A stretch of DNA of 12,062 nucleotides, taken from Candidatus Gastranaerophilales bacterium. Its GTDB lineage: Bacteria > Cyanobacteriota > Vampirovibrionia > Gastranaerophilales > Gastranaerophilaceae. The DNA lies in assembly GCA_021205645.1 (NCBI GenBank), contig JAJPXE010000101.1, positions 1 to 12,062 on the forward strand, in the 5' to 3' direction. Below the pieces are notes generated by a model. That model did not search any database. It was not told the DNA's origin and saw nothing but the letters and a program-made list of their open reading frames with translations. The position numbers and the translations under genes were made by a program. Numbering within the stretch: the first letter of the stretch is position 1; each line of letters begins with the position of its first letter. Positions 1 to 7,064 of the stretch are shown piece by piece.

Positions 1-93
1 GTAAAAATCTATATATAACACATTCAGAGCAAGATTATCGGTCAAATAATCTTTAAGTATCAGTAATTTTAGATAATCAGCTCCGGCAATCAA
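1..93 (-). other. Open frame after the porin stop, possible partial gene
   Basis: Directly after the porin TAG (96-94) the same minus-strand frame stays open for 31 codons to the window edge. It starts with TTG (93-91) and reads as a plausible protein, with pieces such as GADYLKLLILKDYL and LNVLYIDF. It could be the N-terminus of a downstream gene using the TTG start, or chance openness in AT-rich DNA. No good ribosome site precedes the TTG. No hairpin with a T-tract, which would mark the end of the porin transcript, is visible here. I do not recognise the product. Confidence 0.2.
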
Positions 94-1299
94 CTACAGA
101 AGTACCTGTGTGCCAATGAGTATTCTGTGCGAGTTTCCGGCTGCACTATCCTGACGAAAAATGTAATTGACCATAAATTTGAGTGCCTGACCTTTTATAA
201 AATAATTAAACCCTGCACTGTATTCACGCCTGCGATAACTCGAATTGGTGCAATCCGGAATAAATTCATCATATCTGGCAAGTAATTGATACCGATTACT
301 TATATTATAGTAAAGTGTTGTGTAATAACCTCCGGCATGACCCGATGAGCAGCCTGCCCGTCCGTTGTAACCGTCTGCTTTCGCAATTTCAAAATCAGCA
401 CCGATTTTTTTATAGCGATATCTGACATATCCGCCGACAACCGTATAATTAAAATGAACCCGTCCGGAGGTCAGACCGCCGCCGATTTTTAAATCACCGA
501 ATCTGCCATCGGTTTTGCCAAGTGGTTTTATATTAACCCAGCCGCAAAATTCAGCACCGGGAAAAAACTCACGAAAATATGTTCCCGATGAATAACCGCC
601 TATATCATAATCTATCAGCCTGTAATCACCGTTTATTCTGACCCCGAGTTTCCTTATGTTACCGAAATTTCTGCTTATCTGTGAACGCGAAAACAACGGA
701 AGCAGCAATTCACTTCTGCCTCCCTCCTGACCGGTGTGAGTGCGGCTGTTCCCGATTGTAATTGAGTTATTTTTGTTGAATTTGTGCCTTATAAATGTGT
801 CAGAAAACAAATTCTGCATAAAACTAAATTCGTTCTGGGGCACATATCTGGTAGTTATGACAAATGAAGTTTTTTTGTTCTTAAAATCACCGTGTAATCT
901 GGTTTCTAAAATATCATAGTCCATTGATGTATCAGTGTTATGTTTTAAAAAGTTTATACCTAATCCGCCCCGCCAGCCTGTCCAAATACCTATATTATCC
1001 AACGGACCTTTTTCAAGTTTCTTTGTCATGATACTGTCCATAAGATATTCTATGTGATCATAATCGGATATTTCCAGATGATAAATATCGCTAATCTTAT
1101 CCTTGAGCGGCTTGTTATACTCATCTTCTTCTATCGGATTAGAGCTTATATCATCGTAGCCCTCTGTTTCTTCATAAATTTCCATTTTAAGTTTACCGTC
1201 ATCTGGCTGTTCAAGATTGATTTCTTCAATGGCAAAAACGCATGGCGATATCAGTATAAAGAAAAATAAAATTAAAGCGGTTTTAACGGAAAAACTCAT
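94..1299 (-). CDS. Porin-like outer-membrane beta-barrel protein
   Basis: A 401-residue protein, probably exported to the outer membrane. Residues 1-23 form a classical signal peptide: Lys6, a hydrophobic core at about 8-19, and cleavage after Cys-Val-Phe-Ala. Pro precedes the Cys, so this is not a good lipobox. Residues 24-75 are acidic and probably disordered. From about 105 to the end the chain alternates short polar turns with aromatic and glycine-rich strand-like stretches, such as GGYVRYRYKKIGADFEIA, as in porins. The last strands (FNYFIKGQALKFMVNYIF, then a turn and ILIGTQVLL) recall the end of phosphate-selective-type porins (Porin O/P), though the final residue is Leu rather than the usual Phe. 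The ATG at 1299 is the natural start because the signal peptide begins there, but only an A-rich, weak ribosome site precedes it. It is transcribed away from the ldpA-like gene. Barrel and location are fairly sure; substrate is unknown. Confidence 0.7.
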   Translation of the reverse strand: MSFSVKTALILFFFILISPCVFAIEEINLEQPDDGKLKMEIYEETEGYDDISSNPIEEDEYNKPLKDKISDIYHLEISDYDHIEYLMDSIMTKKLEKGPLDNIGIWTGWRGGLGINFLKHNTDTSMDYDILETRLHGDFKNKKTSFVITTRYVPQNEFSFMQNLFSDTFIRHKFNKNNSITIGNSRTHTGQEGGRSELLLPLFSRSQISRNFGNIRKLGVRINGDYRLIDYDIGGYSSGTYFREFFPGAEFCGWVNIKPLGKTDGRFGDLKIGGGLTSGRVHFNYTVVGGYVRYRYKKIGADFEIAKADGYNGRAGCSSGHAGGYYTTLYYNISNRYQLLARYDEFIPDCTNSSYRRREYSAGFNYFIKGQALKFMVNYIFRQDSAAGNSHRILIGTQVLL

Positions 1300-1352
1300 T
1301 ATTTCTTAAGTATATCACCCTTTTAGCAAAATATGTAATATATTTTTATAAA

Positions 1353-1361
1353 TGTTATAAT
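1353..1361 (+). promoter_or_regulatory. Extended -10 promoter for the ldpA-like operon
   Basis: TGTTATAAT is a perfect TATAAT hexamer (1356-1361) with the upstream TG of an extended -10 element. It lies in the 124-base spacer between the divergent porin and ldpA-like genes. No clear -35 hexamer stands 17 bases upstream, which extended -10 promoters can tolerate. Predicted initiation is near 1367-1369, giving a leader of about 55 bases. This is inferred from sequence only. Confidence 0.6.
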
Positions 1362-1367
1362 GTGTTC

Positions 1368-1406
1368 GAGGGTTTACGAAAAAAATTAAAATTTTTCCGC
1401 ACCCTC
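1368..1406 (+). promoter_or_regulatory. Hairpin at the predicted 5' end of the ldpA-like mRNA
   Basis: GAGGGT (1368-1373) pairs with ACCCTC (1401-1406), and GAAAAA (1378-1383) pairs with TTTTTC (1392-1397). The two stems are separated by a small internal loop (TTAC against CGC) and capped by an eight-base A/T loop. The structure would begin at about the first transcribed base and end 17 bases before the ATG at 1424. A 5'-terminal stem can protect mRNA from decay or modulate translation. No T-run follows, so it is not an intrinsic terminator. The pairing is visible in the sequence; the role is unknown. Confidence 0.4.
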
Positions 1407-1423
1407 TTAATCGGATAGTTGTA

Positions 1424-2377
1424 ATGTTTGAAGAATTTATAAAATCTGGACACAAAATCTTTAAATTAGTATGCGGAGCCGGGAACGAGTGTCCGCAGGA
1501 TGTAGAGCGGCTTGTTGCAATATATTCTCTTGCGGGTTGTAATATATTTGATATTTGCGCAAAAAAAGAAATATTAGCTGCTGCAAAAAAAGGGTTGGAT
1601 ATATCGGGAATAACGAATGACAGGTATATATGCGTAAGCGTTGGAATGAAAGGCGACCCGCATACATTAAAAGCCGGAATAAATCAAAATCAATGTTTGA
1701 AGTGCGGAAAATGTCAATCTGTCTGCCTGAACGATGCTGTTAAACAGAATTTTGTTGTTAATACGCAAAGATGTATCGGCTGCGGCAGGTGCTTTGAGGT
1801 TTGTCAAAATAATGCCGTTGATATGTATGAAAATGAAATTGATCTAAAAACGATATTACCCGAACTTATACCTATCGGAGTCGATTGCATAGAATTTCAT
1901 GCAGCATCGGAAGATAGCCGGGATATAGACAAAAAATGGAAAATAATAAATGAAAGTTTTGATGGCATGCTAAGTATCTGTATAGACAGGCTCAATCTCG
2001 GAAACAAAGGTGTTCTTGAGCGAATAAAGACCATGATTGCCTTGCGGCGTCCGTATACAACGATAATTCAGGCTGACGGAATACCCATGAGCGGAAGTGA
2101 CGATAATTACAAAACAACACTTCAGGCAGTCGCTATGGCAGAAATTATTCAAAATGCCAAATTGCCGGTATATATGTTTATTTCCGGAGGCACTAATTCA
2201 AAAACGGCTAAACTTGCGAGTTTATGCGGAATTGATTACAAAGGTATCGCTATTGGCTCTTATGCCAGACTGGTTGTGAAAGATTTTATAGCAAGAGATG
2301 ACTTTTATACAAATAAAATTGTGTTTAATAAAGCTCTTGATATTGCTAAAAATCTGGTTGAGGAAAGTATAAAATAA
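1424..2377 (+). CDS. ldpA: LdpA-like protein with two [4Fe-4S] clusters
   Basis: A 317-residue cytosolic iron-sulfur protein resembling cyanobacterial LdpA (light-dependent period A), which links cellular redox state to the circadian input pathway in Synechococcus. The N-terminal block has the family feel: FKLVCGAG at 13-20, then a segment on a chain gaining an age-like element (AIYSLAGCNIFDICA, 32-46) and VSVGMKGDPH at 71-80. Two complete ferredoxin-type motifs follow: C91, C94, C97, C101 and C117, C120, C123, C127. Residues about 140-317 form an alpha/beta domain (GVDCIEFHA, IIQADGIPMSG, PVYMFISGGTNSKT, GIAIGSYAR) matching the LdpA C-terminal region. It is somewhat shorter than the roughly 350-residue cyanobacterial form. 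The ribosome site is weak (GGATAG). The last base of its TAA is the first base of the next ATG. In a non-photosynthetic host its role would be redox sensing or enzymatic, not light input; that is inference. Confidence 0.72.
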   Translation: MFEEFIKSGHKIFKLVCGAGNECPQDVERLVAIYSLAGCNIFDICAKKEILAAAKKGLDISGITNDRYICVSVGMKGDPHTLKAGINQNQCLKCGKCQSVCLNDAVKQNFVVNTQRCIGCGRCFEVCQNNAVDMYENEIDLKTILPELIPIGVDCIEFHAASEDSRDIDKKWKIINESFDGMLSICIDRLNLGNKGVLERIKTMIALRRPYTTIIQADGIPMSGSDDNYKTTLQAVAMAEIIQNAKLPVYMFISGGTNSKTAKLASLCGIDYKGIAIGSYARLVVKDFIARDDFYTNKIVFNKALDIAKNLVEESIK

Positions 2378-3105
2378 TGATTACGGATAAAATAATTAAA
2401 ACAGTAAAAAAATATTCTGAAAAAGATTATGCGGTTTGGATTTCCACAATTTTACAAATCCAAAAAGGCGGTTATGGCGCAAATGACAAAATTCTAGGTG
2501 TCCGTGTTCCGATACTGAGAAAAATTGCCCGTGAATATTCATCAATCTCACTTGAAGATGTTGAAATACTTCTAAAAAACGAATACCACGAAATAAGGCT
2601 CCTTGCACTTTTTATCCTGATAATAAGATTTAAAAACAATAAAAGCGAACGTCTGTATATTTTGGAGTTGTATCTTAATAGTGTAGAATATATCAATAAT
2701 TGGGATTTGGTTGACATATCCGCTCCGAATATATTAGGCAAATATATTTATGATAATATGGACAGGCTTGATTTATTGGATAAATTGTCATGCTCATCGC
2801 AATTATGGGAGCAGCGGATTGCAATAGTTTCGACGCAATATCTGATAAAAAACGGGATGTATAAGCCGACAATAAAGCTGGCAGAGAGGTTTTTAACTCA
2901 CTCTCATCATCTTATACATAAAGCAGCGGGGTGGATGCTGAGAGAGCTCGGGAAAAGAGATATTAACGAGCTTTATGGCTTTCTTGACAGGTTTGCGGCA
3001 AGAATGCCGGGAATCATGCTAAGATATGCCATTGAACGTTTAGCACCTGAGAAAAGGAAATATTATCTAAAAATAAAAAAAATCATAGTGTTCGGCAATA
3101 ATTAA
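2377..3105 (+). CDS. alkD: AlkD-family DNA alkylation repair glycosylase
   Basis: A 242-residue all-helical HEAT-like repeat protein of the AlkC/AlkD family. Bacillus cereus AlkD removes 3-methyladenine and 7-methylguanine from DNA without flipping the base. The residues lining its lesion pocket are all here at nearly the same positions: W109 and D113 (in NNWDLVDISAP), R147 (in WEQRIAIVST) and W186 (in HKAAGWMLRELGK), against W109, D113, R148 and W187 in B. cereus. GVRVPILRKIAREY (41-54) and HEIRLLALFIL (71-81) are typical family helices. The ATG overlaps the ldpA-like stop by one base, so translation is probably coupled and both share the promoter near 1356. The short tail KIKKIIVFGNN is unconserved-looking. 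I am confident of the family; activity is inferred from the intact pocket. Confidence 0.88.
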   Translation: MITDKIIKTVKKYSEKDYAVWISTILQIQKGGYGANDKILGVRVPILRKIAREYSSISLEDVEILLKNEYHEIRLLALFILIIRFKNNKSERLYILELYLNSVEYINNWDLVDISAPNILGKYIYDNMDRLDLLDKLSCSSQLWEQRIAIVSTQYLIKNGMYKPTIKLAERFLTHSHHLIHKAAGWMLRELGKRDINELYGFLDRFAARMPGIMLRYAIERLAPEKRKYYLKIKKIIVFGNN

Positions 3106-3129
3106 GCCGGAGGGAATATGCCGTATTTT

Positions 3130-3147
3130 TTGCAAATTTATTTGCAA
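3130..3147. terminator. Small AT-rich hairpin after alkD
   Basis: TTGCAAA (3130-3136) pairs perfectly with TTTGCAA (3141-3147) around a four-base loop, 25 bases past the alkD stop. The following bases (TAATTGTCG) are not a real T-tract, so it is at best a weak terminator or an mRNA 3'-end stabiliser. The rest of the 172-base spacer holds only the candidate promoter described next. Confidence 0.25.
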
Positions 3148-3190
3148 TAATTGTCGTAATTTGATAAAATTAATTGTAAATGTTTTGTAA

Positions 3191-3196
3191 TATAAT
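3191..3196 (+). promoter_or_regulatory. Candidate -10 box for the small gene
   Basis: A perfect TATAAT stands 82 bases upstream of the ATG at 3278. No convincing -35 lies at 16-18 bases, although TTGATA occurs further up (3161-3166), too distant to pair with it. Predicted initiation is near 3203, giving an A-rich leader of about 75 bases. Confidence 0.4.
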
Positions 3197-3277
3197 AGCA
3201 AAAAAATAGAATTTGATGCTTTATATAAAAGGACGTAAAAAGAACAGTATAAAACAAGAATAGAAAGTTGGGTTATT

Positions 3278-3610
3278 ATGAGCGAAATCAATAAACCTGA
3301 GATAAAATTAAGTCAGCCGTCGTCAAGAACCGGACGTGCTGATATAAAGCCTGAAAATAGACCTGAGTTGATAACAAATCAGCCAAAAGATTATAAAGAG
3401 GCAGCCGCAGCACCGGGGGCAGAAGCAGCAGGCAGAGCACAGCTGATGATTAGCAAAACTGCTAAGGCTGATAATATAGAAACAGACATTCAAAAAATAT
3501 TGAATAATCCGTCAATTTTAGATGATTCGGAGGTATTATTCAATGCCGCAGAAAAAGCAGGTATTCCGTATCCTGTAGCTGCAACATTTGCGACACAAGA
3601 GCTTGTGTAA
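3278..3610 (+). CDS. Small protein of unknown function, disordered N-terminus
   Basis: A 110-residue protein I do not recognise. Residues 1-60 are rich in Pro, Lys, Glu, Ala and Arg, contain a run AAAAPGAEAAGRA (42-54), and look intrinsically disordered. Residues 65-110 look folded and helical, with two likely helices (IETDIQKILNN, and DSEVLFNAAEKAG followed by IPYPVAATFATQELV). There is no signal peptide, membrane segment or cysteine. The ATG at 3278 follows a poor ribosome site (AAGTTGGG). The gene stands alone between alkD and the convergent ychF, with its own TATAAT upstream. The pattern of a disordered arm plus a small C-terminal helical module suggests a binding or adaptor protein, but nothing shows the partner. 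Coding status is supported by length in an AT-rich region, the promoter and the biased composition. Confidence 0.62.
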   Translation: MSEINKPEIKLSQPSSRTGRADIKPENRPELITNQPKDYKEAAAAPGAEAAGRAQLMISKTAKADNIETDIQKILNNPSILDDSEVLFNAAEKAGIPYPVAATFATQELV

Positions 3611-3617
3611 AAAATAA

Positions 3618-3635
3618 TATGCTTTCCGCAGCATA
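3618..3635 (+). terminator. Weak hairpin after the small gene
   Basis: TATGCT (3618-3623) pairs with AGCATA (3630-3635) around TTCCGC, 8 bases after the stop of the small gene. It is followed by GATTTCTAT, a poor T-tract. The remaining convergent spacer up to 3829 shows only imperfect AT-rich pairings (for example 3707-3730) and no ORF, tRNA or repeat that I can support. Confidence 0.25.
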
Positions 3636-3829
3636 GATTTCTATCCATAACAGAAAATCAACCATTTTATCTACACATTAGGAAAATATTGTTTTAATCT
3701 GTTTACGACGAGAATAAGTTAATTATCGTCTACCTGTCAAGCCAACACTAAGCATCGACAATTCGGGAGTGATCACACGAAATAAAATAGTCGTTGTTCT
3801 ACAAAACAAAGCAACACAATTTATTTTGT

Positions 3830-4927
3830 CTATGTTGCAAACCTAAAATGAACAAGGTCACCGTCTTGTATTATATATTCTTTACCCTCAAGCCTTGTAA
3901 CGCCTTTATCTTTGCAGGCGGAATATGAGCCGAGTTCGGCAAAATCTTTGTACGGAGTTATTTCGGCTCTAATAAACCCTTTTTCAAAATCGGTATGGAT
4001 AACACCTGCCGCCTGAGGTGCTTTTGTACCCTCTTTGACAGTCCACGCGCGAACCTCTTTTTCACCAGCCGTTATGAATGTCAAAAGCTTTAAAAGACTG
4101 TAGACGGATTTAATCATCTTATCAATTCCGCTGTCTTGAACACCCAAATCCGCAAGATATTCTTTTGCCTCATCTTTTCCCAGTGCGACAAGCTCCTCTT
4201 CTATCTTTGCCGATATAATGACCATCTGTGCATTGTGTTTTACTGCATATTCATCAACGAGTTTTGTATATTTGTTTCCGTCTTTTAAATCTGTTTCCGA
4301 CACATTCGCACAGTATATGACGGGCTTTACGGACATAAGATTTAACATCTTTATAATTGCGAGTTCTTCTTCATTAAAATGTTCTTCCGGATTAATGAAT
4401 GAACCTTCAGAGAGTAAATCCGATAATTTTTTCAAAACTTTATCTTCTAAAACAGCCGTCTTATCACCTGATTTAACCTGTTTTAAAATTCTTGCCTCTC
4501 TTTTTTCAATGGAACTTAAATCCGCAAGTATTAATTCCGTATTGATAACCTCAATATCACTCAACGGGTCAACTTTGCCCGCAACATGAACGGTATTTTC
4601 ATCATCAAAACACCTCACAACCTGAATGATTGCATCAACTTCTCTTATATTGTGTAAAAACTGGTTTCCGAGACCCTCGCCCTTGCTTGCACCTTTTACA
4701 AGCCCTGCAATATCGACAAATTCAATTGCCGTCGGGATTATCTGATTGGTTTTGCATAGTTTTGCGAGTATTTCAAGCCTCTCATCCGGAACACTCACAA
4801 CACCGACATTCGGTTCAATCGTACAAAACGGATAATTTGCACTCTGTGCATTCATTGATGATGTCAATGCATTAAACAAAGTCGATTTTCCGACATTAGG
4901 CAGTCCTACAATACCTGCTCTTAACAT
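3830..4927 (-). CDS. ychF: Redox-regulated ATPase YchF (Obg-like, OLA1 family)
   Basis: A 365-residue TRAFAC-class P-loop protein of the universally conserved YchF/OLA1 family, which binds ribosomes and prefers ATP to GTP. The P-loop is GLPNVGKST (8-16), the G3 motif is DIAGLVKGAS (72-81), and the G4 position reads NVSE (208-211) instead of NKxD, the change that explains ATP preference in this family. A coiled-coil-like helical insert spans about 128-200. The C-terminal TGS domain occupies about 280-365, with KEGTKAPQAAGVIH and DFEKGFIRAEI. Length is standard. The ATG directly abuts the deoC stop (TAA then ATG), and GAGG inside the end of deoC serves as ribosome site, so it is the last gene of the accC-deoC-ychF unit. 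No clear terminator follows on this strand. Confidence 0.96.
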   Translation of the reverse strand: MLRAGIVGLPNVGKSTLFNALTSSMNAQSANYPFCTIEPNVGVVSVPDERLEILAKLCKTNQIIPTAIEFVDIAGLVKGASKGEGLGNQFLHNIREVDAIIQVVRCFDDENTVHVAGKVDPLSDIEVINTELILADLSSIEKREARILKQVKSGDKTAVLEDKVLKKLSDLLSEGSFINPEEHFNEEELAIIKMLNLMSVKPVIYCANVSETDLKDGNKYTKLVDEYAVKHNAQMVIISAKIEEELVALGKDEAKEYLADLGVQDSGIDKMIKSVYSLLKLLTFITAGEKEVRAWTVKEGTKAPQAAGVIHTDFEKGFIRAEITPYKDFAELGSYSACKDKGVTRLEGKEYIIQDGDLVHFRFAT

Positions 4928-5605
4928 TTATACCTCGTTTTCTTGTTTTTCCAATGCTTCTATAGCAATAGCAACACCCGCACTAGCTCCGAGCCTGTCA
5001 GCACCGGCATTTATAAGCTCCAATGCTTTTTTATAATCTCTTATGCCGCCTGAGGCTTTGACTCTTAAGCCGTATGGCTTTACCGTATCGCTCATCAGCT
5101 TCACATCTTCCGCTTTAGCCCCGATGCCGCCTTTTACAAAACCGGTCGATGTTTTTACAAGATTAGCGCCGGCTTCAACACAGATTTCACAGGCTTTTTT
5201 TATTTCTTCCCCGGTCAATAAATCTGTTTCCAGTATGACTTTTAAATTATTATTCGGGCATGCTGCTCTGACTGCTCTAATGTCATTCAAAACATAATCA
5301 TAGTCTTTGTCTTTAAGCTTTGAAACATTGATAACCATATCAATTTCATCAGCCCCGTTTTGGATGGCATCTTCTGCCTCAAACGCTTTAACCTCCGGCG
5401 TATTTGCCCCGAGCGGGAAACCAACGACCGTAACAATTTTGACATCACTGTCTTTAAGATATTGTTTTGCATACCGTACATAGGCAGGATTGACACATAC
5501 TCCGAAAAATTTGTATTCAACAGCTTCTTTAAAAAGTTTTTCAAGCTCAAATTTTTGCAAATCCTGTTTTAAAAGTGTATGTTCAATATATTTATTAATC
5601 GCCAT
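4928..5605 (-). CDS. deoC: Deoxyribose-phosphate aldolase
   Basis: A 225-residue class I aldolase (TIM barrel) that cleaves 2-deoxy-D-ribose-5-phosphate to glyceraldehyde-3-phosphate and acetaldehyde in deoxynucleoside catabolism. Expected catalytic residues are visible: the Schiff-base lysine K151 in LVKTSTGF, the proton-relay lysine K183 in VKASGGIRD, and Asp89 in DEIDMVIN. FGVCVNPAYV (34-43) and VVGFPLGANTP (60-70) are also family hallmarks, and GADRLGASAG (201-210) is the phosphate-binding end. AGAGGA lies 8 bases before the ATG. It sits 25 bases after accC and directly abuts ychF. No other deo genes (deoA, deoB, deoD) are nearby, so its placement here looks like operon packing rather than a nucleoside-salvage cluster. 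Confidence 0.96.
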   Translation of the reverse strand: MAINKYIEHTLLKQDLQKFELEKLFKEAVEYKFFGVCVNPAYVRYAKQYLKDSDVKIVTVVGFPLGANTPEVKAFEAEDAIQNGADEIDMVINVSKLKDKDYDYVLNDIRAVRAACPNNNLKVILETDLLTGEEIKKACEICVEAGANLVKTSTGFVKGGIGAKAEDVKLMSDTVKPYGLRVKASGGIRDYKKALELINAGADRLGASAGVAIAIEALEKQENEV

Positions 5606-5630
5606 AGCTCTGTCCTCTAGTTGATAAATA

Positions 5631-6983
5631 CTATTTCAAGCCCTTACGTTTGTAGTAATCTTCAATGAACCCCGTGTTAAATTTGCCGCTGATAAACACC
5701 TCATCTTCAATAATTCCCTGATGAAAAGGAATAGTTGTAGCAATTCCCGTGACGACATATTCTTTCAATGCTTGATACATTCTTCTTCTTGCCTCATTTC
5801 TGTTTTCACCCCAACAAATGAGCTTGCCTATCATGGAGTCATAATACGGCGGAATAGAATATCCCGGATAAACATGTGAATCGACCCTTATACCAAATCC
5901 CCCGGGGGCGAAGTATCCGTCAATTTTTCCGGGACACGGCATAAAATCTTTCTCCGGATTTTCAGCATTGATACGACATTCTATAGCATGACCGTGCAAA
6001 CGGATATCATCTTGAGTATAATCAAGCTTTTCACCGGCAGCAACCCGTATTTGTTCTCTTACAATATCAACCATTGAAATCATCTCTGTAACGCAATGTT
6101 CAACCTGAACACGTGTATTCATCTCCATAAAATACCATTTTCCGTCGTGGTCAAGCAAAAATTCACAGGTGCCAGCCCCCTCGTAGTTAATAGCTTTAGC
6201 TGCACGAACAGCTGCAGCTCCCATTTCTTTACGTGTTTTTTCATCAATCGCCGGCGAAGGTGCTTCTTCGAGCAGTTTCTGGTGACGTCTTTGAATTGAG
6301 CAATCTCTTTCACCGAGGTGAATGACATTACCAAAACTGTCACCAAGAACCTGAACTTCTATATGACGCGGATTTTCCAAAAATTTTTCCGCATAAACAT
6401 CAGGGTTGCCAAAGAAACTTTGAGCCTCTGCCTGACAAAGGTTCATGTTTACTTCCACATCATCATCATTTCTGCATATTCTCATTCCTTTTCCGCCGCC
6501 GCCTGCAGTTGCTTTCAGGATAATCGGATACCCTGCTTTTTTAGCGAACTCCTGAACCTCCTGAACGGTTTTTACAATACCTGTTCCCGGAGTTACGGGA
6601 ACATTATTTTCTATCATAGTTTTCCGTGCAGTGGCTTTATCGCCCATTTTACGCATAGCCTCTGATGTTGGTCCGATAAACTTAATTCCGCTTTGCTCGC
6701 ACATTTCTGCAAAATCAGCTCTTTCTGATAAGAAACCGTATCCGGGATGGATTGCATCAGCACCCGAAACACTTGCCGCTGCCATAATTCTGCTTATATC
6801 CAGATAGCTTTTACTGCTCGGAGCCGGACCTATACAATAAGAATCCGTTGCTAATCTGACGTGCAAAGACTCTGCATCAGCCTCTGAATATATAGCAACC
6901 GTAGGAATACCTAATTCTCTGCATGCTCTTATAACTCTTACGGCTATCTCACCTCTGTTTGCAACTAATACTTTTTTTAACAT
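5631..6983 (-). CDS. accC: Acetyl-CoA carboxylase, biotin carboxylase subunit
   Basis: A 450-residue ATP-grasp enzyme that carboxylates the biotin carried on AccB using ATP and bicarbonate, the first half-reaction to malonyl-CoA. The length equals the free-standing bacterial subunit (about 449). The N-terminal domain starts KKVLVANRGEIAVRVIRA, followed by AIHPGYGFLSE (77-87). The ATP-binding glycine-rich loop is at 158-167, with Lys157 before it. RDCSIQRRHQKLLEEAPSP (227-244 region) and EMNTRVQVEH (287-296, with Glu287 and Arg291) supply metal, bicarbonate and biotin contacts. ECRINAE (335-341) contains Arg337, equivalent to E. coli Arg338. AAGGA precedes the ATG by 7 bases. It is 90 bases from accB, across an intrinsic terminator, and heads the accC-deoC-ychF unit. 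I see no convincing promoter of its own. Confidence 0.97.
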   Translation of the reverse strand: MLKKVLVANRGEIAVRVIRACRELGIPTVAIYSEADAESLHVRLATDSYCIGPAPSSKSYLDISRIMAAASVSGADAIHPGYGFLSERADFAEMCEQSGIKFIGPTSEAMRKMGDKATARKTMIENNVPVTPGTGIVKTVQEVQEFAKKAGYPIILKATAGGGGKGMRICRNDDDVEVNMNLCQAEAQSFFGNPDVYAEKFLENPRHIEVQVLGDSFGNVIHLGERDCSIQRRHQKLLEEAPSPAIDEKTRKEMGAAAVRAAKAINYEGAGTCEFLLDHDGKWYFMEMNTRVQVEHCVTEMISMVDIVREQIRVAAGEKLDYTQDDIRLHGHAIECRINAENPEKDFMPCPGKIDGYFAPGGFGIRVDSHVYPGYSIPPYYDSMIGKLICWGENRNEARRRMYQALKEYVVTGIATTIPFHQGIIEDEVFISGKFNTGFIEDYYKRKGLK

Positions 6984-7033
6984 ATCACTATCCTTATAAA
7001 ATAAATTCGACCGTCACAGGAAGATTTATAAAC

Positions 7034-7064
7034 AAAAAATGCCGGCAAAATTCTTTTGCCGGCA
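7034..7064 (-). terminator. Intrinsic terminator after accB
   Basis: Reading the minus strand, a perfect 11-base-pair stem (7064-7054 with 7050-7040, core TGCCGGCAAAA) closes a three-base loop and is followed at once by six T (7039-7034). It starts about 10 bases past the accB stop. This is a textbook Rho-independent terminator. It separates efp-accB from accC, so accC must depend on read-through or on an unrecognised promoter in the 50 bases that follow. Confidence 0.88.

Noticed and set aside
1054..1269. Hydrophobic plus-strand open frame of 71 codons opposite the porin signal peptide
   Set aside because: Its hydrophobicity comes from the complement of the AT-rich signal peptide and N-terminal region; no ribosome site and no homologue recognised.
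3707..3730. Imperfect hairpin GACGA/TCGTC in the convergent spacer
   Set aside because: It is interrupted by a mismatch and followed by no T-tract on either strand, so it is too weak to call a terminator.
4218..4589. Plus-strand open frame of 123 codons opposite ychF
   Set aside because: It lies entirely within the conserved YchF gene on the other strand; its Ser/Thr/Phe-rich translation reflects the complement of that gene.
6318..6665. Plus-strand open frame of 115 codons inside accC
   Set aside because: It is antisense to a fully conserved biotin carboxylase, has cysteine- and serine-rich composition typical of shadow frames and no ribosome site.
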